Shown piece after piece: positions 58,636-64,000 of a stretch of DNA of 64,000 nucleotides. This DNA is from Micromonospora polyrhachis. GTDB taxonomy: Bacteria; Actinomycetota; Actinomycetes; Mycobacteriales; Micromonosporaceae. A program made the position numbers and the translations under genes. Within the stretch, counting starts at the first letter, position 1. Every line of letters begins with the position of its first letter. The stretch lies in contig NZ_JACHJW010000001.1 of assembly GCF_014203835.1 (NCBI RefSeq), positions 6,274,501 to 6,338,500 on the forward strand, in the 5' to 3' direction. The notes beneath the pieces are model-generated. The model saw nothing but the letters and a program-made list of their open reading frames with translations, did no database searches and was not told the origin of the DNA.

Positions 58636-59595
58636 ATGATCAACCAGCCGCTTCGCCTTACGGTCCTCGGCTGCGCGACGCCGTATCCGAGCGTCGACAA
58701 CCCGTGCTCCGGCTATCTGTTGTCCAGCGGCGACACCCACGTCTGGGTGGACGCCGGCACCGGCACGCTGGGCCAGCTGCAACGGCACGTCCGACTCGAC
58801 GAGCTGGCCGCGATCTGGATCTCCCATCTGCATGCCGACCACAGTGCGGACCTGCTCACCGCGTACTACGGCGCGTTGTTCGCGGACATCCAGCTGGCCG
58901 CGCCGATCCCGCTCTACGGCCCGCCGGGCATCGCCGATCGGCTGGCGCACTTCCTCACCAACACGACGCTCCGTAGCCCGATCGAATCCGCCTTCGCCAT
59001 CACTGAGTTGCATGACGGGCACCGGGTGGAGGTCGGCCCGCTCACCCTGACCAGCCAGGCAGTGTCGCACGGCATTCCGGCCTTCGCGCTGCGTGTCGCG
59101 GTTGCCGGCCGCTCATTGGTCTACTCCGGTGATACGGCACCGTGCGACAGCCTTACCCGGCTGGCCGACGGAGGTGACGTGCTGCTGTGTGAGGCCGAGA
59201 GCGCCCAGGTGCCCGCTGAGGGTGAGCAGGTGCACCACACGCCGGAGGACGCCGGTGACACGGCCAGCGCAGCTGGGGTTGGCCGTTTGATCGTCACGCA
59301 TGTCGGCCGGTTCCTCAGCCCGCAAGAGGCGGTGGCGCGGGCCTCGACCCGGTTCGACGGGCCGGTCGATTACGCCGCCCCCGGTGCCACCTTCGAAATC
59401 GACCAGGCGTCACGTACGCGTCGTCGTGGCGGGTTTGAGACCACCGGAGCGTGTCAATTGATCGATTGCTCAGGGGTGAGTGCTTCGGCCGATGGCGAGC
59501 TACCGGCGGTCGGTCATGTGGTTGGGCGAGCGGTGCGGGCGCCGGCGATGCGGGCGGGAGATACAGTCGATCACTGTGGCGACCGTTCAACTTGA
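58636..59595 (+). CDS. MBL-fold metallohydrolase (RNase Z-like)
   Basis: 319 residues. The metal motif is SHLHADHSADL near residues 56-66, with later His in SHGIPAFALR, Asp in YSGDTAPCD and His in VTHVGRF. This fits a cyclic-nucleotide phosphodiesterase or RNase Z-like MBL fold. The family domain ends near residue 255 (ATFEI). The final 65 residues (SRTRRRGGFETTGACQL onwards) have no family look and overlap the next gene by 20 bp, so a frameshift may have extended the protein. Confidence 0.85.
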   Translation: MINQPLRLTVLGCATPYPSVDNPCSGYLLSSGDTHVWVDAGTGTLGQLQRHVRLDELAAIWISHLHADHSADLLTAYYGALFADIQLAAPIPLYGPPGIADRLAHFLTNTTLRSPIESAFAITELHDGHRVEVGPLTLTSQAVSHGIPAFALRVAVAGRSLVYSGDTAPCDSLTRLADGGDVLLCEAESAQVPAEGEQVHHTPEDAGDTASAAGVGRLIVTHVGRFLSPQEAVARASTRFDGPVDYAAPGATFEIDQASRTRRRGGFETTGACQLIDCSGVSASADGELPAVGHVVGRAVRAPAMRAGDTVDHCGDRST

Positions 59596-60103
59596 TTCGC
59601 GCCGTACGGCGCTTGTCCTCATTGACCTGATGCCGAGGATCATCGCGCTACCGACCGAGCCGTACTCGGGAACGGAGGTCCTGACCCGATGTCTGACGCT
59701 GGCGACGGCGGTCCGTGCGGCTGGCGGCCTCGTGGTGTTCGTACGGGTCGAGCGACCCGGGGTCGAGGAGCAGCCACCGGGCAGTGAGCTGGCCCCCGAG
59801 TGTGCGCCCGAGTCGGGCGACGTGCAGATCGTCAAGCACACCCTGGGCGCGTTCCACCAGACCGGCTTGGACGACGTCCTGCGTTCGCGGGGCGTGCAGA
59901 CCGTCGTGCTCGGCGGCCTGGTCACCAACTTCGGCGTCGAGTCGACCGGTCGGGTCGCCGATGAGCACGACTACTCCGTGGTGTTCGTGTCCGACGCGAT
60001 GGCGGGCCTGCACGGGCATGCCCATGAGTTCGCGGTGGACTACGTCTTTCCGCGACTTGGCGCGGTATGTACCAGCGACGAGTTGCTGGGTGTGCTGGGC
60101 TGA
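59576..60103 (+). CDS. isochorismatase-fold hydrolase lacking the catalytic Cys
   Basis: 175 residues from GTG 59576. The fold is recognisable: TALVLIDLMPRII with the first catalytic Asp, then the Lys in IVKHTLGAFHQTGLDDVLRSRGV. The usual Cys position (CVESTxR) here reads TNFGVESTGR, so the nucleophile is Gly. Members with this change exist, and isochorismatase proper also lacks the Cys. Nicotinamidase-type chemistry is therefore unlikely. It begins within the tail of the MBL gene and precedes an iron-box gene, but carries no iron signal of its own. Confidence 0.8.
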   Translation: MATVQLDSRRTALVLIDLMPRIIALPTEPYSGTEVLTRCLTLATAVRAAGGLVVFVRVERPGVEEQPPGSELAPECAPESGDVQIVKHTLGAFHQTGLDDVLRSRGVQTVVLGGLVTNFGVESTGRVADEHDYSVVFVSDAMAGLHGHAHEFAVDYVFPRLGAVCTSDELLGVLG

Positions 60104-60121
60104 AGCCGACTTGCCGGCTGA

Positions 60122-60140
60122 CTAGGTTAGGCTCGCCTAA
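60122..60140. promoter_or_regulatory. IdeR/DmdR-type iron box
   Basis: CTAGGTTAGGCTCGCCTAA matches 16 of 19 positions of the TTAGGTTAGGCTAACCTAA consensus. It is 26 bp before the siderophore-interacting protein start, the normal place for iron-dependent repression. Confidence 0.8.
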
Positions 60141-60165
60141 TCCCGCCTTTCCGAGGAGTCGCCCG

Positions 60166-60984
60166 ATGACTGTTCCCACGCGCGAGATCAAGCTGGTCCG
60201 GCACGACCTCACCCCACGGCTGCTGGAGGTCGCCCGGGTCACCCGGATCACCCCGCGCATGGCCCGGGTGACCCTGACCGGCGAGGCGCTCGACGGGTTT
60301 GCGTATGCCGCACCGGAAGACCACGTGAAGGTGTTCTTTCCGGCGCCGGGTGAGCAGTTGCCGGTCATGCCGATCCTCGGCCCGAACGGGATCGTCCCGA
60401 CGCCGGCCGGGCAGCCGCTGCCAATCTTCCGGGACTACACCGTCCGTTACGTCCGACCGCAACAGCGGGAGCTGGACATCGACTTCGCCCTGCACGGGCA
60501 CGGTCCGGGCGGTACCTGGGCCGCCCAGGTCAAGCCCGGCGACAAGGTCGGGGTGCTCGGCCCGCGCGGCTCCCACCTCAACCCGATGAACTTCGACTGG
60601 TACCTGCTGGCCGGTGACGAGACCGCGCTGCCGGCGATTGGTGCCTGGCTGGAGCAACTACCGACCGGGGTTGCGGCGTACGTCTTCATCGAGGTGGCCG
60701 ACCAGGCGGAGGAGCAGCCACTGCCGACGGCGGCCGACGCGACTGTCGTGTGGCTGCACCGCGACGGCGCCGACGGTCGTAACCTGCTCGACGAGGCGAT
60801 TCGCGACATCCAACTCCCCGGCGGCGACGGGTACGTCTGGGTGGCCGGTGAAGCCGGCAACCTGAAGTCGATCCGCCGGTACCTGCGCGGGCTCGGTCTG
60901 CCCCGGGACTGGGTGGACGTCGACGGCTACTGGAAGCGTGGTGTGGTCAACCTCGACCACCACGCGGCCGACGAAGACGAGTGA
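60166..60984 (+). CDS. siderophore-interacting protein (ferric-siderophore reductase)
   Basis: 272 residues from ATG 60166, chosen because GAGGAG lies about 8 bp upstream. It has an N-terminal FAD-binding barrel (RVTRITPRMARVTLTGEAL, then RDYTVRYVRP, the FAD motif) and a C-terminal SIP half ending in VWVAGEAGNLKSIRRYLRGLGLPR and YWKRG. It reduces ferric siderophores in the cytoplasm to release iron. The iron box directly upstream predicts repression under iron sufficiency. No siderophore-synthesis genes are visible in the window. Confidence 0.93.
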   Translation: MTVPTREIKLVRHDLTPRLLEVARVTRITPRMARVTLTGEALDGFAYAAPEDHVKVFFPAPGEQLPVMPILGPNGIVPTPAGQPLPIFRDYTVRYVRPQQRELDIDFALHGHGPGGTWAAQVKPGDKVGVLGPRGSHLNPMNFDWYLLAGDETALPAIGAWLEQLPTGVAAYVFIEVADQAEEQPLPTAADATVVWLHRDGADGRNLLDEAIRDIQLPGGDGYVWVAGEAGNLKSIRRYLRGLGLPRDWVDVDGYWKRGVVNLDHHAADEDE

Positions 60985-61021
60985 TTAGCCCGCCGGCCGA
61001 GGCGGGTCGGTGGGTCCAGCC

Positions 61022-61060
61022 AGGCGGCGTCACGGCATAGCCGTACGCCGCCTTTGGTTT
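61022..61060 (+). terminator. intrinsic terminator after the siderophore-interacting protein gene
   Basis: AGGCGGCGT-C-ACGGC (61022-61036) pairs with GCCGTACGCCGCCT (61040-61053), 14 bp with one bulge and a 3-nt loop, followed by TTGGTTT. This is a classical terminator and isolates the downstream helR region. Confidence 0.85.
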
Positions 61061-61130
61061 GCCCGGGAACGGGTCTGCTCGGGAACGGGTCTACTCGGGA
61101 ACGGGTCTACTCGGGAACGGGTCTACCCGG
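61061..61130. repeat. four 16-bp direct repeats upstream of the rifamycin-associated element
   Basis: Units start at 61061, 61077, 61093 and 61109, with the core CTCGGGAACGGGTCTA varying only in its first one to three bases; part of a fifth (ACCCGG) follows at 61125. The array lies between the terminator and the RAE. Regular 16-bp spacing could serve a regulator, or it may be slippage expansion. Confidence 0.85.
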
Positions 61131-61187
61131 AGCTGTCTGGAGGGAGAAGGACACGCACCTCTCCTACCCCAACGTATACCGCACCGG

Positions 61188-61206
61188 GGGGCTTGCGGCA
61201 AGACCC
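61188..61206 (+). promoter_or_regulatory. rifamycin-associated element (RAE)
   Basis: GGGGCTTGCGGCAAGACCC differs at one position from the 19-bp RAE inverted repeat that I recall as GGGGCTTGCGGCAAGGCCC. RAE sequences precede rifamycin-inducible resistance genes, helR among them, in actinomycetes. Here it is 281 bp before helR and 61 bp before a glycosyltransferase remnant. It implies that helR is induced by rifamycins. Confidence 0.8.
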
Positions 61207-61266
61207 GGGTGGTGCCGCAGAATCGTCGGCCGAGGCCAGAACCTGCGGAAAAGGGGGAGTTGCGAG

Positions 61267-61410
61267 GTGCATGTGCTGTTGTCGACCTATGGGCCCCGCG
61301 AGGACGTCGAGCCGCTGGTGGCATTTACGGCGTGGTTACGGCAAACCCTGGCGATCTGAGCCGAAGCCGGCCACGCGGCCCGCGTTGCCGTAGGAGCGCC
61401 CTCACGATCC
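61267..61410 (+). pseudogene. remnant of a GT1-family (rifamycin glycosyltransferase-like) gene
   Basis: From GTG 61267, with GGGGGAG upstream, the frame reads VHVLLSTYGPREDVEPLVAF. This is the typical N-terminal start of GT1 antibiotic glycosyltransferases (MRVLLSTYGSRGDVEPL). A stop lies at 61357. The same frame then goes on as AEAGHAARVAVGAPS, the next expected segment of this family, before similarity ends near 61405. The gene is therefore reduced to about 45 codons. Its site, right after the RAE, is where rifamycin glycosyltransferase genes lie in other actinomycetes. Confidence 0.72.
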
Positions 61411-61486
61411 CCAGATTCGTCACGGTCCGCAATTGAACATTTCTCCCTGCGTATGCGGCAAGTGATTCCAGATCGGAGCTCATCCC

Positions 61487-63634
61487 GTGAATCCAGTGAC
61501 CAACAGCGTTTTCGATCTTCCTGAACGGCTTCGTGGAAAGGCCGACCCGGCGCTGATCGCTCGGGACGAGCAGCACTTCGCGGCCATCGCGGAAAACCTT
61601 GAACAGGTGCGGGCCGACCTGTCCGACCGCCTTGCCGCCGCGCGCAAGGCACGCGGCGGTGTGGGCCAGCAGGCGATGGACCGGGACGACGAGATCCGCC
61701 GGCTGACCGCTCGGTTGCGCACCCTGCGCCGTTTCGATGCGGACCTGTGCCTGGGACGGATGGTCGACATGGACAACCCCGAGCCCGTGTACGTCGGACG
61801 ACGCGGCCTCACGGACAGCTCGGGCCGTCGGCTGTTGCTCGACTGGCGTTCCCCGGCGGCGGCACCGTTCTTCGGCGCGACCCATGCCAACCCGATGGGG
61901 CTGGCGAGCCGCCGCCGATATCGCTGGACCCGTGGCCGGATCAGCGACTACTGGGACGAGGTGTTCACCCCGGATGGGCTCGACGGGCACGCCGCGCTCG
62001 ACGACCAGTCCGCCTTCATCGCCAGCCTGGGCAGCAGTCGGTCGACCCGGATGCGGGATGTGCTCGCCACCATTCAGGCCGACCAGGACGCCATCATCAG
62101 AGCGGGGTCCCGGGGCGCTCTGGTCGTCGACGGTGGGCCGGGTACGGGAAAGACCGTGGTCGCGTTGCACCGCACCGCGTATCTGCTCTACGCCGATCCG
62201 CGCCTCGGTCACCGCCGGGGCGGTGTGTTGTTCGTCGGCCCGCACCAGCCCTACCTGTCCTACGTCGCCGACGTCCTGCCCAGCCTCGGTGAGGAGGATG
62301 TGCAGACCTGCACCCTGCGAGACCTCGTACCCGAGGGGGCCGCCGCGACCATCGAGACCGACCCGGATGTCGCCCGCCTGAAGGCGTCTGCGGACCTGGT
62401 GCAGGCGATCGAGACGGCGGTCAGGTTCTACGAGGAGCTGCCCACCAAGGGAATGACGGTTCCGGTCGACGATGTCGACATCCGGCTGAGCGTCGCCGAC
62501 TGGGCCGAGGCGTTCGAGGCGCCAGATCCCGGCACCCCGCACAACGAGGCGCGTGCCGAGATCTGGGAGGAACTGCTCACGATCCTGACGAACAAACATG
62601 ACGGCGACGAACCGGACGGCCTGGTTCGCCGGTCGCTACTGCGAAACACCGAGCTGCGTACAGCCTTCAACCGCGCGTGGCCGCTGCTGGCGGCGGCCGA
62701 CCTCGTCGGAGACCTCTGGTCGGTCCCCGCCTACCTGCGTAAGTGTGCGTCCTGGCTCAGCCCGGACGAGGTCCGCAAACTACAGCGCACCGATGCCCGG
62801 GCCTGGACGGTCTCGGACCTGCCGTTGTTGGACGCGGCACGGCAGCGGATCGGCGACCCGGAGGCGTCCCGGCGGAAGCTTCGACACGATGCCGCCATCG
62901 TCGTCAAGCGCGAGCAGATGACCAGGGTCGTCGAGGACCTGCTGGAGGCCGAGTACGACAACGAAGGCGCGATGATCATGCTGCACGGACAGGACCTGCG
63001 GGATGCCCTGGTCGACGAGTCCGCTCTGCCGGGTGCTGACCCGGACCTGCTCGCCGGGCCGTTCGCGCACATCGTCGTGGACGAGGCGCAGGAACTGACC
63101 GACGCCGAGTGGCAGATGTTGTTGCTTCGTTGCCCGTCCCGGAGTTTCACCATTGTTGGAGACCGTGCCCAAGCCAGGCACGGGTTCACGGAGTCGTGGC
63201 GGGAACGGTTGGCGCGGATCGGGTTCGATCGGATCAACCTGGCCTCGCTGAGCATCAACTACCGGACGCCGGCCGAGGTCATGGCGGCGGCCGAGCCGGT
63301 CATCCGGGCCGTACTGCCGGACGCCAACGTGCCGACCTCCATCCGTAGCAGCGACCTTCCCGTCGTACACGGGTCTGTTTCGGAGCGGGACTCGATTCTC
63401 GACGCCTGGCTCGCCGCGCACGCCGACGGGATCGCCTGCGTCATCGGCGATCCCGGGTTCCGGGCGACGTCCCGGGTCCAGTCGCTGACCCCGGAGCTGT
63501 CGAAGGGGCTCGAGTTCGACCTGGTCGTCCTCGTTGACCCGGAGTCGTTTGGCGAGGGGATCGAAGGAGCGGTCGACCGCTATGTGGCGATGACCCGGGC
63601 GACCCAGCAACTCGTCATCCTCACCAGCTCCTGA
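61487..63634 (+). CDS. helR: RNA polymerase-recycling helicase-like ATPase HelR
   Basis: 715 residues, typical of HelR. A coiled N-terminal arm (25-85) precedes a superfamily-1 ATPase: Walker A DGGPGTGKTVVALHRTAYLL near 215-234, Walker B HIVVDEAQELTD near 528, SINYRTPAEV, and a final motif YVAMTRATQQLVIL. An insertion of about 250 residues sits between the two RecA parts. HelR removes rifamycin-stalled RNA polymerase from DNA and gives resistance. The RAE 281 bp upstream supports this identity over an ordinary UvrD helicase. Confidence 0.93.
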   Translation: MNPVTNSVFDLPERLRGKADPALIARDEQHFAAIAENLEQVRADLSDRLAAARKARGGVGQQAMDRDDEIRRLTARLRTLRRFDADLCLGRMVDMDNPEPVYVGRRGLTDSSGRRLLLDWRSPAAAPFFGATHANPMGLASRRRYRWTRGRISDYWDEVFTPDGLDGHAALDDQSAFIASLGSSRSTRMRDVLATIQADQDAIIRAGSRGALVVDGGPGTGKTVVALHRTAYLLYADPRLGHRRGGVLFVGPHQPYLSYVADVLPSLGEEDVQTCTLRDLVPEGAAATIETDPDVARLKASADLVQAIETAVRFYEELPTKGMTVPVDDVDIRLSVADWAEAFEAPDPGTPHNEARAEIWEELLTILTNKHDGDEPDGLVRRSLLRNTELRTAFNRAWPLLAAADLVGDLWSVPAYLRKCASWLSPDEVRKLQRTDARAWTVSDLPLLDAARQRIGDPEASRRKLRHDAAIVVKREQMTRVVEDLLEAEYDNEGAMIMLHGQDLRDALVDESALPGADPDLLAGPFAHIVVDEAQELTDAEWQMLLLRCPSRSFTIVGDRAQARHGFTESWRERLARIGFDRINLASLSINYRTPAEVMAAAEPVIRAVLPDANVPTSIRSSDLPVVHGSVSERDSILDAWLAAHADGIACVIGDPGFRATSRVQSLTPELSKGLEFDLVVLVDPESFGEGIEGAVDRYVAMTRATQQLVILTSS

Positions 63635-63656
63635 CGCCCACCGAGACAGTGGCACC

Positions 63657-63693
63657 GCTGCCCGGACGGCTTGCCCCAGCCGTCCGGGACAGC
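63657..63693. terminator. hairpin between helR and the methyltransferase gene
   Basis: CCCGGACGGCT (63661-63671) and AGCCGTCCGGG (63678-63688) pair perfectly with a 6-nt loop; GCTG and CAGC extend the stem outside it. It lies between two convergent stop codons. Confidence 0.75.
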
Positions 63694-63744
63694 GGCCGGC
63701 CACGTGCTTGCGACCGGGTTCGACATCGACGGCGAGTAGACGAG

Positions 63745-64000
63745 TCAGGGGCGGGTCGCGTGGACCAGCCAGGCGGTGCTGCGTAACCGGACGCCGTCGT
63801 CGGTCAGGAATGGACGGGCGGCGGCGGTGAGCGCCACGCGCGCCGATTCGACGACGGCAGCGTCCGCCCGGTCGAAGTAGTCCCGGAAGGCGCCCCACTG
63901 GAGGGCGAACGCCGCCGCCGACTCGGCATCCCGTCCCAGGGGGATCGTCGTCTCGACGTCGGTCACACTGATGTCCCGGTAGCCGGCCCGGTTGAGCACG
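63745..64000 (-). CDS. class I SAM-dependent methyltransferase, C-terminal part
   Basis: Only the last 84 codons are inside the window; the gene continues past the right edge. The sequence (AGYRDISVTDVETTIPLGRD, AAAFALQWGAFRDYFDRAD, and the final strand VRLRSTAWLVHATRP) matches the C-terminus of UbiE/class I methyltransferases, where the last strand closes the sheet. The AdoMet-binding motifs would be outside the window. The substrate is unknown. Confidence 0.7.
   Translation of the reverse strand, partial: VLNRAGYRDISVTDVETTIPLGRDAESAAAFALQWGAFRDYFDRADAAVVESARVALTAAARPFLTDDGVRLRSTAWLVHATRP

Noticed and set aside
60067-60165. Earlier start of the siderophore-interacting protein
   Set aside because: The extension would translate the iron box. 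The ATG at 60166 with GAGGAG upstream fits the family N-terminus.
61054-61359. A full gene spanning the 16-bp repeats and the RAE
   Set aside because: Only the part from 61267 has protein-like sequence. The upstream part translates repeat and regulatory DNA.

Overview
The window is about 70% G+C, with GTG starts, ATGA/TGATG gene junctions and strongly actinobacterial proteins (NarG/NarH of mycobacterial type, HelR, GPP34, XRE-TPR regulators). This suggests a filamentous actinomycete, most likely of the Micromonosporaceae. The taxon is inference from sequence style only.

Region 1 (1-25.9 kb) is a hybrid NRPS/PKS cluster. On the minus strand, one tight operon encodes an NRPS module with a Cys-type thioesterase fused to an MFS transporter (22858-17162), a free-standing acyl/aryl-AMP ligase (17160-15598), a C-A-PCP module (15598-12329) and a free carrier protein (12328-12041). 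A second minus-strand unit encodes an MFS exporter (11187-9778) and a 3,227-residue protein (9797-114) ordered FAAL-ACP-KS-AT-ACP-LLM-C-PCP-C. A HAD phosphatase lies between them on the plus strand. Two paralogous free-standing condensation-like proteins diverge on the plus strand (23.0-25.9 kb). The likely product is an N-acylated small peptide extended once with malonate, oxidised by the luciferase-like domain and carrying a probable Asp residue. The assembly line is out of balance: a C-PCP-C stretch has no adenylation domain, while an orphan ligase and an orphan carrier sit nearby.

Region 2 (26-41 kb) is a nitrogen-oxide respiration island. On the minus strand it holds narGHJI, a MoaD-like protein, narK and a DUF6457 protein (the last two form a separate unit), plus two hemerythrin-type proteins. 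On the plus strand it holds a CPF/C-motif winged-helix regulator, a polytopic HAH-motif membrane protein, a cupredoxin-NirK fusion and a YwiC-like protein. Together these could reduce nitrate to nitrite to NO. No NO or N2O reductase is visible.

Region 3 (41-50.5 kb) is accessory: a secreted C39-type peptidase, two GNATs, a GPP34 protein, an XRE-TPR regulator with a PfkB kinase, and two IS701-family elements inserted back to back and separated by a single TTAG.

Region 4 (50.5-64 kb) holds a lipoprotein, an SRPBCC-ArsR-VOC operon with a clear palindromic operator, a two-domain immunity-like protein with a broken gene before it, a WYL regulator with VOC and YdeI proteins, an MBL hydrolase, an isochorismatase-fold protein, a siderophore-interacting protein behind an iron box, and helR behind a rifamycin-associated element. 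The remnant of a glycosyltransferase lies between that element and helR. The window ends inside a methyltransferase gene.

No tRNA, rRNA or CRISPR array was recognised.
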